DNA from: Streptomyces ficellus
GTDB taxonomy: Bacteria; Actinomycetota; Actinomycetes; Streptomycetales; Streptomycetaceae
Assembly: GCF_009739905.1 (NCBI RefSeq)
Contig: NZ_CP034279.1
Span: forward strand, 3,658,001 to 3,722,000
Length of the DNA stretch: 64,000 nt
Direction: 5' to 3'
Positions 8,463-16,386 of this stretch are shown one piece after another. A model generated the notes under the pieces. It had not been told where the DNA came from. It made no database searches and saw only the letters and a program-made list of their open reading frames with translations. The translations under genes and the position numbers were made by a program. Numbering within the stretch: position 1 is the stretch's first letter; each line of letters starts with the position of its first letter.

Positions 8463-8708
8463 ATGGCCCCGACCCTTCCCCGCACCATCCGAGCCGTCGA
8501 CACCGCTCACCTCCTGGACCTGGCCCAGGAGGCCGCCGTGCACGGCTTCAGCCAGCGGCTCCCGGTCGACTGGCTGAGCGAGCACCTCGCCGCAGAGGCG
8601 ACGCACCACCTGTTCCCGACGCTCGTGCAGCGGCTCACGCACCGCCCCGAGGTTCCGTTGCAGTGGCGGTGCCAGCAGTTGCTGACCGTCAGCACCGGTG
8701 AGGTCTAG
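8463..8708 (+). CDS. Small hypothetical protein (81 aa)
   Basis: 81 residues, helical in appearance, with the segment HLLDLAQEAAVHGFSQRLP. Codon third positions are nearly all G or C, which supports coding. No good Shine-Dalgarno is visible before the ATG. I do not recognise it. It may pair with the 60-aa frame 33 bp downstream, either as a small operon or as two parts of one older gene. Confidence 0.5.
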   Translation: MAPTLPRTIRAVDTAHLLDLAQEAAVHGFSQRLPVDWLSEHLAAEATHHLFPTLVQRLTHRPEVPLQWRCQQLLTVSTGEV

Positions 8709-8741
8709 GCGGGCGGTACAGGGCCGCTGCCGGTCCAACTC

Positions 8742-8924
8742 ATGGTGCTTCCTGCCCACCTGGCTGATCTTGGAACGGAAGGCGACCGGACTCGGCTGGT
8801 GGCGGCCCTGCACATGGTGCATGCGGGCCGGTGGCTGCCCCGCGACGAACAGGAGGCGCTGGGGCGGCTCGTCGGCGCGCTGAACGGCTCGGCGGAGGTG
8901 GAGCGGGCGCCCGTCGTGGGCTAA
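8742..8924 (+). CDS. Very small hypothetical frame (60 aa), possible fragment
   Basis: 60 residues ending GSAEVERAPVVG. The second half, from HMVHAGRWLPRDEQEALGRL onward, shows strong G/C third-position bias; the first half is weaker. An internal ATG at 8814 is an alternative start. It could be the C-terminal part of a gene whose N-terminal part is the preceding 81-aa frame. No function can be given. Confidence 0.35.
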   Translation: MVLPAHLADLGTEGDRTRLVAALHMVHAGRWLPRDEQEALGRLVGALNGSAEVERAPVVG

Positions 8925-8965
8925 TGCGGTCGACGGTGCCGCAGTATGGCGGATACACCTGGGGG

Positions 8966-10342
8966 ATGACGTCATCCTTCGAAGCACTTCTCCCCAGCAC
9001 GGAGCGCGCCCTCCTGCACCGGGTGGCCACCGCGCAGGTGGAGGGCCGGACGCCCTCGCTCGTCGGTGCGGTCGCCAGGGACGGCCGGCTGCGGTGGCAG
9101 GGCGGGCGCAGTTGCGTGGACGGGCAGGTGCCCGACGCCGATACGCAGTACCGGATCGGCTCCATCACCAAGCCGTTCACGGCGGTTCTGGTGATGCGGC
9201 TGCGGGACGAGGGTCTTCTGGACCTCGGGGACGCGCTGGAGAAGCACCTGCCAGGGACCGGTGTGGGTGACGTGACGGTCGCGCAACTGCTGGGGCACAG
9301 TGCAGGCCTGGCGGCTGAGTCGCCGTCACCGTGGTGGGAGCGGACACCGGGCACGCTGCGCCCCGAGCTGGCGGACGTGCTGGGCGAGCGGCCGCTCCTG
9401 CACCCGCAGGGGCGCCGTCACCATTACTCCAACACCGGCTACACGTTGCTGGGTTCGCTCGTCGAAGCCGTGCGCGGGGTGCCGTGGGAGGAGGCGCTGA
9501 AGGCGGAGATCCTGGAGCCCCTGGGCCTGCGGCGCACGAGCCCCCAGCCCGTCGCCCCGCACGCCGGGGGCTGGGCGGTGCACCCGTGGGCCGACGTGCT
9601 GCTGCCGGAGCCGGCGGAGGACCTGGGGCTGATGGCCCCGGCTGGGCAGCTCTGGTCGACCGCGGAGGACCTGTGCCGGTTCGCTCTCTTCCTGGCGGAG
9701 GGTGACGACCGGGTGCTGAGCGCCGAGACGGTGCGGGAGATGCGTACGCCCGCCGTCCCTTCGGAGGCGGGGGAGTGGGGCAGCGGCTACGGGCTCGGGT
9801 TGCAGCTGGTGCGCGGCGACGGACGCACGCTGGTGGGGCACTGCGGCTCCCTGCCCGGCTTCGTCGCGGGGATGTGGGTGAGCGTGGAGGACGGTGTCGC
9901 CGCGGTCGCCCTGGCGAATGCCACGTCCGGGCCGGCGCCGGGGGCGGTCGCCGCCGACCTCGTACGTATCGTGGCGGACGCCGAACCGCGGATCCCGGAG
10001 CCCTGGCGGCCGCTGCCGGAGGCCGATCCGGCGCTGCTGGAGCTGACCGGTCCCTGGTACTGGGGTACCTACTCCTACGGTCTCCGGGTGGTCGCCGACG
10101 GCGGGGTCGAGCTGAGCCCCCTGCGCGGTCCGGGCCGCGCCTCGCACTTCCGGGCGCAGGACAAGGGCACCTGGATCGGGCTGGACGGGTACTACGCGGG
10201 GGAGACGCTACGCGTGGTCCGGCGCGAGGACGGCACGGTCAGCCACGTCGACCTCGGGTCGTTCGTCTTCACCCGAGAGCCGTACGAGCCGGGCGGTGCC
10301 GTGCCGGGCGGGGTCGACGCGGAGGGCTGGCGCGGACTCTGA
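8966..10342 (+). CDS. Serine hydrolase of the class C beta-lactamase/DD-peptidase fold
   Basis: 458 residues. The penicillin-binding-type motifs are all present: SITK with nucleophile S66 and K69, YSN at 154-156, and HCG in GHCGSLPG near residue 290. A C-terminal beta-rich domain of about 100 residues follows (WYWGTYSYGLRV), as in the many Pab87/EstB-like serine hydrolases. No signal peptide is seen, so a cytoplasmic esterase or amidase is more likely than a secreted beta-lactamase. The ATG at 8966 is the best start; upstream frame is poor. Substrate is unknown. Confidence 0.85.
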   Translation: MTSSFEALLPSTERALLHRVATAQVEGRTPSLVGAVARDGRLRWQGGRSCVDGQVPDADTQYRIGSITKPFTAVLVMRLRDEGLLDLGDALEKHLPGTGVGDVTVAQLLGHSAGLAAESPSPWWERTPGTLRPELADVLGERPLLHPQGRRHHYSNTGYTLLGSLVEAVRGVPWEEALKAEILEPLGLRRTSPQPVAPHAGGWAVHPWADVLLPEPAEDLGLMAPAGQLWSTAEDLCRFALFLAEGDDRVLSAETVREMRTPAVPSEAGEWGSGYGLGLQLVRGDGRTLVGHCGSLPGFVAGMWVSVEDGVAAVALANATSGPAPGAVAADLVRIVADAEPRIPEPWRPLPEADPALLELTGPWYWGTYSYGLRVVADGGVELSPLRGPGRASHFRAQDKGTWIGLDGYYAGETLRVVRREDGTVSHVDLGSFVFTREPYEPGGAVPGGVDAEGWRGL

Positions 10343-10346
10343 CGAC

Positions 10347-10360
10347 GTTTCACGTGAAAC
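10347..10360. other. parS site
   Basis: Exact GTTTCACGTGAAAC, 4 bp after the stop codon of the serine hydrolase and between convergent genes. Confidence 0.9.
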
Positions 10361-10399
10361 CGTGCACGTTCGCCCTGGGGAAGCCCCCTGGCACGCGCG

Positions 10400-10852
10400 T
10401 CACAGCGCCATCTTGAAGCCCACGTGTGAGGCCTCGAACCCGAGCCGTTCGTAGAAGCGGCGGGCGTCGGTGCGCGTGGCGTCAGAGGTCAGCTGGACCA
10501 GCCGGCAGTCCTGACGCCGCGATTCGGCGATCGCCCATTCGATGAGCTGGGTGCCGAGGCCTCCGCCGCGCTCATCGGCGTGTATGCGGACGCCTTCGAT
10601 GATCGACCGGGTGGCGCCGCGCCGTGACAGTCCGGGGATGATCGTGAGCTGCAGGGTCCCGACGACCCGTCCGTCGCGCACGGCCACGGCCAGGTGCTGG
10701 TTGGGGTCGCCCGACAGCCGCTCGAAGGCCGTGGTGTACGGGGTGAGGTCGTCGGGCGACTCGCGCTGCGCGCCCAGGGGGTCGTCGGCCAGCATGGCCA
10801 CGATGGCGGGGATGTCGGTAGGGGCGGCGGGCCTGATCTCAAGATCGCTCAT
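10400..10852 (-). CDS. GNAT-family N-acetyltransferase
   Basis: 150 residues of the GCN5-related acetyltransferase fold. It opens LEIRPAAPTDIPAIVAMLAD, has the beta4 strand VGTLQLTIIPGLSRRGATR, and the acetyl-CoA pyrophosphate loop ADERGGGLGTQLIEWA (RGGGLG fits the Q/RxxGxG/A motif). It ends with the family's RFYERLGFEASHVGFKM. It transfers acetyl from acetyl-CoA to an unknown amine acceptor. It lies 34 bp downstream of the marR-type gene on the same strand and may be co-transcribed with it. Confidence 0.9.
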   Translation of the reverse strand: MSDLEIRPAAPTDIPAIVAMLADDPLGAQRESPDDLTPYTTAFERLSGDPNQHLAVAVRDGRVVGTLQLTIIPGLSRRGATRSIIEGVRIHADERGGGLGTQLIEWAIAESRRQDCRLVQLTSDATRTDARRFYERLGFEASHVGFKMAL

Positions 10853-10886
10853 GGCTGCAGGCTACGTTGCCCCCTGCCCCGCCCGG

Positions 10887-11348
10887 TCAGCCGACCGGTA
10901 CGTGCAGTTCTTCGACGGCCCGGACCAGCGGGGCGAGCTCCGGGTTCGTCGCCGCCTCGTCGAGCGCCGCCCGCAGAGCGGCGTCATTGGTGGGCCGGGC
11001 TTCGGCGAGCAGGGTGAGGCCGGACTCGGTGACGTCGGTGTAGATGCCGCGCCGATCGGTGTCGCAGAGATAGCGCGTGAGCAGGCCGCGGTCCTCCAGG
11101 CGGGTGACGAGCCGGGTCGTGGCGCTCTGGCTCAGCACGACCGCATCGGCCACCTGCTTCATCTGGAGGTGGCCACCGGGCCCGTTGTGCTGACGGCTGA
11201 GGACGTCGAGCAGGGAGAACTCGCGCACGCTGAGGCCGTGCTTGGCCTCCAGCTCGCGCTCGATGCTGGCCTCGATCTTCCCGTGGAGCAGGGAGAGCGC
11301 GCACCAGCCCTGTGAGAGGGCGGTGAGAGCCGGGTCTGTGGCTGTCAT
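10887..11348 (-). CDS. MarR-family transcriptional regulator
   Basis: 153 residues with the winged-helix core LQMKQVADAVVLSQSATTRLVTRLEDRGLLTRY and the wing CDTDRRGIYTDVTESG. The MarR family are dimeric repressors released by small phenolic or antibiotic ligands. It is divergent from the MFS exporter at 11489 across 140 bp that carry TGCAAT repeats, a standard arrangement in which the regulator represses both itself and the exporter. The GNAT gene follows it. Confidence 0.9.
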   Translation of the reverse strand: MTATDPALTALSQGWCALSLLHGKIEASIERELEAKHGLSVREFSLLDVLSRQHNGPGGHLQMKQVADAVVLSQSATTRLVTRLEDRGLLTRYLCDTDRRGIYTDVTESGLTLLAEARPTNDAALRAALDEAATNPELAPLVRAVEELHVPVG

Positions 11349-11395
11349 GGGATGTGTCCTCCGTCCCGGAGCGGCTTGTCACCAGGATAGACGAC

Positions 11396-11442
11396 GTCTG
11401 CAATAGCCCGCGCTTGCAATTAACCCGCGTCTGCAATTATTG
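11396..11442. promoter_or_regulatory. Candidate MarR operator repeats
   Basis: TGCAAT occurs at 11399-11404, 11415-11420 and 11432-11437, spaced 16 and 17 bp. The last copy lies in CAAT-T-ATTG (11434-11442), an inverted repeat with one central base. The block is A/T-rich against its surroundings and sits midway between the divergent marR and MFS genes. Confidence 0.55.
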
Positions 11443-11488
11443 TCGACGCTCGTAAGGCGCAGACGCAATCTTCCGGAAGGTGTACTCC

Positions 11489-12706
11489 ATGCCGCTCGCG
11501 CTTCTGGCCCTCGCTATCGGGGCCTTCGGTATCGGGACCACGGAATTCGTGATCATGGGCCTGTTGCCCGAGGTGGCGGCCGACTTCCAGGTGTCCATCC
11601 CCACGGCCGGACTGCTGGTCACCGGCTACGGGCTCGGCGTCGTCCTGGGTGCCCCGCTGATGACCGCCCTCGGCACCCGCATCTCCCGCAAGCGGATGCT
11701 GATGCTGCTGATGGGGCTGTTCATCGCCGGCAACGTGCTCTCCGCGGCCGCCCCCGCGTTCGAGCTGATGCTCGCCGGCCGCGTGGTGGCCTCCTTCGCG
11801 CACGGCGCCTTCTTCGGCATCGGCTCGGTCGTCGCCGCCGACCTCGTCGCCCCGGAGAAGAAGGCGGGCGCGATCGCGATGATGTTCACCGGCCTGACCG
11901 TCGCCAACGTCGTCGGCGTGCCCCTGGGCACCTTCATCGGCCAGAGCGCCGGCTGGAGGACGACATTCTTCCTGGTCGCGGCGCTGGGTGTACTGGGCCT
12001 GATCGGCGTCGCCAAGCTCGTTCCGGAGCAGCCCAAGCCCGCGGGCGTGCGCCTGCGCCACGAGTTCGCGGCCTTCCGCAACGTACAGGTCCTGCTCGCC
12101 ATGGCGATGACGATCCTCGGGTTCGGAGGCGTCTTCGCCGCGATCACCTACATCACGCCGATGATGACCGACGTCGCCGGCTTCTCGGCCGGTGCCGTCA
12201 CCTGGCTGCTGGTCCTCTTCGGGCTCGGCATGGTCGGCGGCAACCTGATCGGGGGGAAGTACGCCGACCGGGCGCTGATGCCCCTGCTCTACGTGTCGCT
12301 CACCGCCCTCGCCCTGGTGCTCGCCCTCTTCACCTTCACGGCGCACCACAAGGTGGCCGCGGCCGTCACGCTCGCCCTGATCGGCGCCCTGGGCTTCGCC
12401 ACCGTGCCGCCCCTCCAGAAGCGGGTGCTCGACCAGGCGTCCGGAGCGCCGACCCTGGCGTCCGCCGTCAACATCGGCGCCTTCAACCTGGGCAACTCCC
12501 TGGCGTCCTGGCTCGGCGGCATCGTCATCGCCGCGGGCATGGGCTTCACGGCCCCCAACTGGGTCGGCGCAGCGCTCGCCGCTTCGGCCCTGGTCCTCGC
12601 CGTCCTCTCCAGCGCCCTGGAACGCAGGGACCTCCGTCGCGACAGCCGGGTCGTCACCGGCGCCACGCCGGAGCCGGCCGCCGCCGCCCCCCTCGTCCAC
12701 CACTGA
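11489..12706 (+). CDS. MFS drug/sugar efflux transporter (DHA1, AraJ/CmlA-like)
   Basis: 405 residues with twelve predicted helices. The N-terminal helix ALLALAIGAFGIGTTEFVIM, including the TTEF motif, marks the DHA1 subgroup of proton-coupled efflux pumps related to AraJ, YdhP and the Streptomyces chloramphenicol exporters. Motif A-like LMTALGTRISRKRMLM follows helix 2. The ATG at 11489 has GGAAGG 8 bp upstream. It is divergent from the MarR gene and probably repressed by it. Substrate unknown. Confidence 0.9.
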   Translation: MPLALLALAIGAFGIGTTEFVIMGLLPEVAADFQVSIPTAGLLVTGYGLGVVLGAPLMTALGTRISRKRMLMLLMGLFIAGNVLSAAAPAFELMLAGRVVASFAHGAFFGIGSVVAADLVAPEKKAGAIAMMFTGLTVANVVGVPLGTFIGQSAGWRTTFFLVAALGVLGLIGVAKLVPEQPKPAGVRLRHEFAAFRNVQVLLAMAMTILGFGGVFAAITYITPMMTDVAGFSAGAVTWLLVLFGLGMVGGNLIGGKYADRALMPLLYVSLTALALVLALFTFTAHHKVAAAVTLALIGALGFATVPPLQKRVLDQASGAPTLASAVNIGAFNLGNSLASWLGGIVIAAGMGFTAPNWVGAALAASALVLAVLSSALERRDLRRDSRVVTGATPEPAAAAPLVHH

Positions 12707-12766
12707 CACCGACCTCCCCTCGCAACCCCGCGTCTCGCACCCCTTCGCACCAAGGAGCCACCCCGC

Positions 12767-13195
12767 ATGAGCACCACCAGCACCACCGCTGTCGCGCCGC
12801 TGACCACCCAGGACGCCGAAACCCTGCTGGACACCGCCCGCCGCGCCGCCGAAACGGCCGGGGTCACGGTCGCCGTCACCGTCCTGGACGCGGGCGGCCA
12901 CCTGCTGGCGTTCCGCCGCGACGACCGGGCCGTACTGATCGCCGGCGAGACGAGCACCCGCAAGGCCTTCACCGCGCTGCAGCTGAACGCACCGACCGCC
13001 GACCTGGTGGACGCCGTCCGGCCCGGCGGGCCGTTCCACACGTTGCCCACCGCCCTCGACCGTCCACTCCTCTTCATCGCGGGTGGCGTCCCCGTCCACC
13101 GCGACGGCCGTCTCATCGGCGCCATCGGCGTCGGTGGCGGCGCTCCGGAGCAGGATCACGGCTTTGCCACCGCGGCAGTGCGGGCTCTGTCATAA
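12767..13195 (+). CDS. HbpS/GlcG-family haem-binding-like protein
   Basis: 142 residues of the GlcG/HbpS fold (DUF336): VAVTVLDAGGHLLAFRRDDRAVLIAGETSTRKAFTA followed by GGVPVHRDGRLIGAIGVGGG. Members bind haem or act beside oxidative enzymes; Streptomyces HbpS is a secreted redox-sensing partner of SenS. Unlike that protein, no signal peptide is visible here, so a cytoplasmic role is likely. AAGGAGC precedes the ATG. It lies 60 bp after the MFS gene, probably in the same MarR-controlled transcript. Confidence 0.8.
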   Translation: MSTTSTTAVAPLTTQDAETLLDTARRAAETAGVTVAVTVLDAGGHLLAFRRDDRAVLIAGETSTRKAFTALQLNAPTADLVDAVRPGGPFHTLPTALDRPLLFIAGGVPVHRDGRLIGAIGVGGGAPEQDHGFATAAVRALS

Positions 13196-13224
13196 AGCCA
13201 CCTGGAAACCCGTTTCAAGACCCG

Positions 13225-13596
13225 TCAGCGGGTTCCCGCGACCCTCGTCCCCCTGGACCGGACAGACTCCCGGCCAGGGGGACGGGCGTATGCCGAGGCG
13301 CGCATACGCCGGCCACGGCGGGTGAGGCCCCGGGGCTTGAGGACGGAGATCACCGTCATCAACAGATACGTACTGGTGGCGACGATCGGTGCCGCGATCA
13401 GACTGCTGTCCGGGACACCTGCCGCCTGCATGGCCCGGTCAGCGGCCACGGTGAGGGAGGCGTCGGCGGTCGCGTACGCGGTGATACCGAGCGCCAGCAG
13501 GCCAGGGCTGAGGCCCAGCCAGCTTACGGACACCGCAACGTGGACGGAGAGGAGAGCCCGGCGAACGGGGCGCTTGAGTGGTTTCACGTGAAACAC
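13225..13596 (-). CDS. Short membrane protein starting inside a parS site
   Basis: 123 residues from a GTG at 13596 with GAGGGGA just upstream; an ATG at 13617 is an alternative start. After FHVKPLKRPVRR comes a hydrophobic segment LLSVHVAVSVSWLGLSPGLL, then a second one IVATSTYLLMTVISVLKP, then a basic tail. From memory, Streptomyces carries a family of four-helix membrane proteins that begin with a HV-SVSWLGL helix and end with a helix followed by KPWG. This copy seems to keep only the first and last helices, so an internal deletion is possible. The start codon abuts the parS palindrome at 13581-13594. Confidence 0.55.
   Translation of the reverse strand: MFHVKPLKRPVRRALLSVHVAVSVSWLGLSPGLLALGITAYATADASLTVAADRAMQAAGVPDSSLIAAPIVATSTYLLMTVISVLKPRGLTRRGRRMRASAYARPPGRESVRSRGTRVAGTR
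13581..13594. other. parS site overlapping a gene start
   Basis: Exact GTTTCACGTGAAAC. It encodes residues 2-6 of the short membrane protein on the minus strand (GTG-TTT-CAC-GTG-AAA). Confidence 0.9.
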
Positions 13597-13667
13597 GGTT
13601 CCCCTCGGATGCGACATCCGCGTCCGACGGCGAGAGACATCGCCCGTACTCGCCCCGGTGTACATGG

Positions 13668-13891
13668 CCATCCGGGAAAGTGAAGGTCGCGAACCGACTC
13701 TGTGCAGAGATGGGGGTGGAACTGGACGTGTGTGTTGCTTACGGTGATTCCATGTCCGACGCGGAGATCCTCGCGACGGACCGGTAGCGGTGGCGATCAA
13801 CGCGGACCATCATCTGTCCGGGCGGGCCACAAACGCTTATACGGGAGGCGTTCTCCACGAAGCCTACGAACGTGTACGAGCCGGCCGTTAG
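13668..13891 (+). pseudogene. C-terminal remnant of a HAD-IB phosphatase (frameshifted)
   Basis: The frame from about 13668 reads GKVKVANRLCAEMGVELD then CVAYGDSMSDAEI, the conserved C-terminal aspartate motif (GDSxxD) of the HAD-IB/SerB-like hydrolases of actinobacteria. It ends at TAG 13785. One base back, from 13784, the frame continues VAVAINADHHLSGRA and then YTGGVLHEAYERVRAGR to TAG at 13889, which is how this family normally ends. So one frame break and some missing residues lie near 13775-13784. No N-terminal DxDGT half exists upstream. It is a dead fragment. Confidence 0.7.
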
Positions 13892-14170
13892 TTCAAAGAC
13901 ACGGCAGTAACGCAGCTTAACGAAACCTGGGGTCGAAATCCGGGCTTTCCGCTCTCGCTCTACCGAACCGGCCACTCCTGTCATGCTGCGACCACGACCA
14001 CTGCGGTCAATGTCACAGTCAGTGGTAATCATCCCGGTTTTGCGGGGCAGCTGAGAGTTAGTCTGGGCGGCGGGCAGCGAATACCAGGCGAAAAGCGGCG
14101 AATTGAGGCACCTGCCGGGCGGGCGAAGGGTGCACTGACCGACCGAGAGATGTTCGAGGCGAGGCACTGT
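13892..14170. other. Intergenic region before the globin fusion
   Basis: 279 bp, noticeably more A/T-rich than the flanks, with no supported gene. It must contain the promoter of the downstream oxidoreductase; I could not place boxes confidently. Confidence 0.4.
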
Positions 14171-15811
14171 ATGGACGCTCCGACCACCATGTCGGCCGAC
14201 AACGGCACGCGCGGCGACAGCGGCGAGGGCGGTGGCTGGTTCACCCCGCGCAAGCCGGTCGACGACCGGCCCGCCGAACCCGCGGCGGCCCGAGCCGAGG
14301 ACCGCCCGGGGCATGCGGAGGGCGGCGCCGGAGAGGCCCCGGCCCCGGACCAAAACCCGGGTCAGAACCAGAACCCGACCCAGGACCGAATAGCGGGACA
14401 GCGGCGGCCCCTCACGTCCATACGCATGGTCGGCGCCGGAGCCTCGCGTGGAACGGCCAGTGCGACCGGGGCCCCTTCCGGCCCGGCGCCGTCGGCCGTC
14501 CCGTGGCCCGACGGATCCGGGACACGCGTACACGAACGACCCGCCGACCGGCCCGTGGCGCCCCGTCCCGACGACGACCCCGCCAGGGCCCCGCACGACC
14601 CCGCTCCCCGGACGGCCCCGTACGACGCGCCCAGCGGTCACGACGACGGCCCGCAGCGCCCCGGTGGACGTCCCAGTGGCGGCGTGAACGCCGCCGAGGC
14701 CGGGTCGCCGGACGCGGTGCGGGTCCGGCGGACGCTGGCCGAGGTCGGTCCCGTGTCGGACAAGGTGACCTCGTACTTCTACGCCCTGCTCTTCACCCGC
14801 TATCCCGAGCTGCGCGCCCTCTTCCCGGCCGCCATGGACACCCAGCGCGACCGGCTCCTCAAGGCGCTGCTGACCGCGGCCGAGCACATGGACGACCCCG
14901 CGCTCCTCACCGAGTACCTCCAGCACCTGGGACGCGGCCACCGCAAGTACGGCACCGACGCCTCGCACTACCCGGCCGTCGGCGAGGCGCTCATCGGGGC
15001 GCTCAGCCGGTACGCGACGTCGACCTGGGACGAGGAGACCGAGGCCGCGTGGGTGCGGACGTACACCACGATCTCCCAGATCATGATCGACGCGGCTGCC
15101 GAGAACGAACGGCACGCGCCCGCCTGGTGGCACGCGGAAGTGGTCTCGCACGACCTGAGAACGCCCGGCATCGCGATCATCACGGTCCGGCCCGACCAGC
15201 CCTACCCCTTCCTGGCCGGGCAGTACACGAGCCTGGAGACCCCCTGGTGGCCGCGGATCTGGCGGCACTACTCCTTCGCCTCCGCGCCCCGCTCCGACGG
15301 GCTGCTGTCCTTCCACGTCAAGGCCGTGCCGGCGGGCTGGGTGTCCAACGCCCTGGTCCATCACGCCCGCCCGGGAGACGTACTGCGCCTGGGGCCGCCC
15401 GCCGGCTCGATGACCGTCGACCACACCACGGACAGCGGTCTGCTCTGCGTGGGCGGCGGCACCGGCATCGCGCCCATCAAGGCCCTGGTCGAGGACGTCG
15501 CCGAGCACGGCGAACGGCGCCCGGTCGAGGTCTTCTACGGGGCCCGTACCGATCACGACCTGTACGACATCGACACCATGCTGCGGCTCCAGCAGTCCCA
15601 CCCGTGGCTGGAGGTGCGCGCCATGATCGACGGCAAGGCGCAGCTGCCGGACGTGGTCCGCGAGTACGGGCCGTGGAACGAGTACGACGCGTACCTCTCG
15701 GGGCCGGTGGGCATGATCCGCAGCGGCGTCGACGCGCTCCGGGGCGTCGGCGTGCCCTACGAGCGGATCCGTCACGACTCGCTCGAGGAACTCGTCGCGG
15801 CGGCCGACTGA
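14171..15811 (+). CDS. Globin-ferredoxin-reductase fusion (flavohaemoglobin-like) with long disordered N terminus
   Basis: 546 residues from the ATG at 14171 (an ATG at 14150 is an alternative). About 170 Pro/Arg/Asp-rich, probably disordered residues come first. A globin domain (about 175-315) follows with the proximal histidine at H257 in GRGHRKYG. Then come an FAD-binding reductase domain (LAGQYTSLE, RHYSFASAP) and an NAD(P)H domain with the GGGTGIAPIKAL loop. Flavohaemoglobins use NAD(P)H to turn NO and O2 into nitrate. The C-terminal half is typical; the leader is not found in classical Hmp. NO detoxification is inferred from the fold. Confidence 0.85.
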   Translation: MDAPTTMSADNGTRGDSGEGGGWFTPRKPVDDRPAEPAAARAEDRPGHAEGGAGEAPAPDQNPGQNQNPTQDRIAGQRRPLTSIRMVGAGASRGTASATGAPSGPAPSAVPWPDGSGTRVHERPADRPVAPRPDDDPARAPHDPAPRTAPYDAPSGHDDGPQRPGGRPSGGVNAAEAGSPDAVRVRRTLAEVGPVSDKVTSYFYALLFTRYPELRALFPAAMDTQRDRLLKALLTAAEHMDDPALLTEYLQHLGRGHRKYGTDASHYPAVGEALIGALSRYATSTWDEETEAAWVRTYTTISQIMIDAAAENERHAPAWWHAEVVSHDLRTPGIAIITVRPDQPYPFLAGQYTSLETPWWPRIWRHYSFASAPRSDGLLSFHVKAVPAGWVSNALVHHARPGDVLRLGPPAGSMTVDHTTDSGLLCVGGGTGIAPIKALVEDVAEHGERRPVEVFYGARTDHDLYDIDTMLRLQQSHPWLEVRAMIDGKAQLPDVVREYGPWNEYDAYLSGPVGMIRSGVDALRGVGVPYERIRHDSLEELVAAAD

Positions 15812-15844
15812 ACCGCCGGGCAGACGGGACTTCGAAGACGCGAC

Positions 15845-16324
15845 CTAGCCCAGATCGGGGGCGTGCATCGCGCGCACGCCCTCGATGTTGCCGTCCAGGT
15901 AGTGCCGCAGCGACAGCGGTACGAGGTTGACGGCGGCGATCCCGACGCGGCTGAACGGCACCCGGACGATCTCGTACTCGCCGAGCGGCTCGTCCACCTC
16001 CGGTCCGTGGCGCTGCGCGGGGTCCATCGACTCCAGCCGGCAGACGAAGAAGTGCTGCACCTTCACGCCCGAGACGCCGCCGTTCTCGATGTGCTCGACG
16101 GTGTCGACGAAGCACGGCACCACGTCGGTGATCTTGGCGCCGAGTTCCTCGTCGACCTCCCGGTGGAGCGCGTCGACGACCGTGGCGTCACTCGGCTCGA
16201 CACCGCCGCCGGGGGTGACCCAGTACGGATCCATGCCGGGTTTCGTCCGCTTGATCAGGACGAGGTCGTCACCGTCGAGGAGGACGGCACGGGCGGTGCG
16301 CTTGACCACTGGACGTTCGGTCAT
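15845..16324 (-). CDS. Nudix hydrolase with an altered Nudix box
   Basis: 159 residues from the ATG at 16324. The Nudix box reads GVEPSDATVVDALHREVDEELGA: it keeps the catalytic REVDEELG core but has alanine where the consensus has glutamate at position 7. The strand VKRTARAVLLDGDDLVLIKRT begins the fold. Nudix enzymes hydrolyse nucleoside diphosphates linked to another group; the REXXEE core means metal binding is likely intact. Substrate is unknown. It converges with the globin fusion, 33 bp apart. Confidence 0.85.
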   Translation of the reverse strand: MTERPVVKRTARAVLLDGDDLVLIKRTKPGMDPYWVTPGGGVEPSDATVVDALHREVDEELGAKITDVVPCFVDTVEHIENGGVSGVKVQHFFVCRLESMDPAQRHGPEVDEPLGEYEIVRVPFSRVGIAAVNLVPLSLRHYLDGNIEGVRAMHAPDLG

Positions 16325-16386
16325 GGCTTGAAAATGGCCCGCCGCGCGCGTTCTGAAACCCCGGTCGGCCCGGCTCCCACGCGGCG

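Noticed and set aside
13915..13985. tRNA-like bits (GGTAGAGC on the minus strand, GGTCGAAATCC on the plus strand)
   Set aside because: The D-arm-like and T-arm-like pieces are on opposite strands, and no cloverleaf with acceptor stem can be drawn on either.
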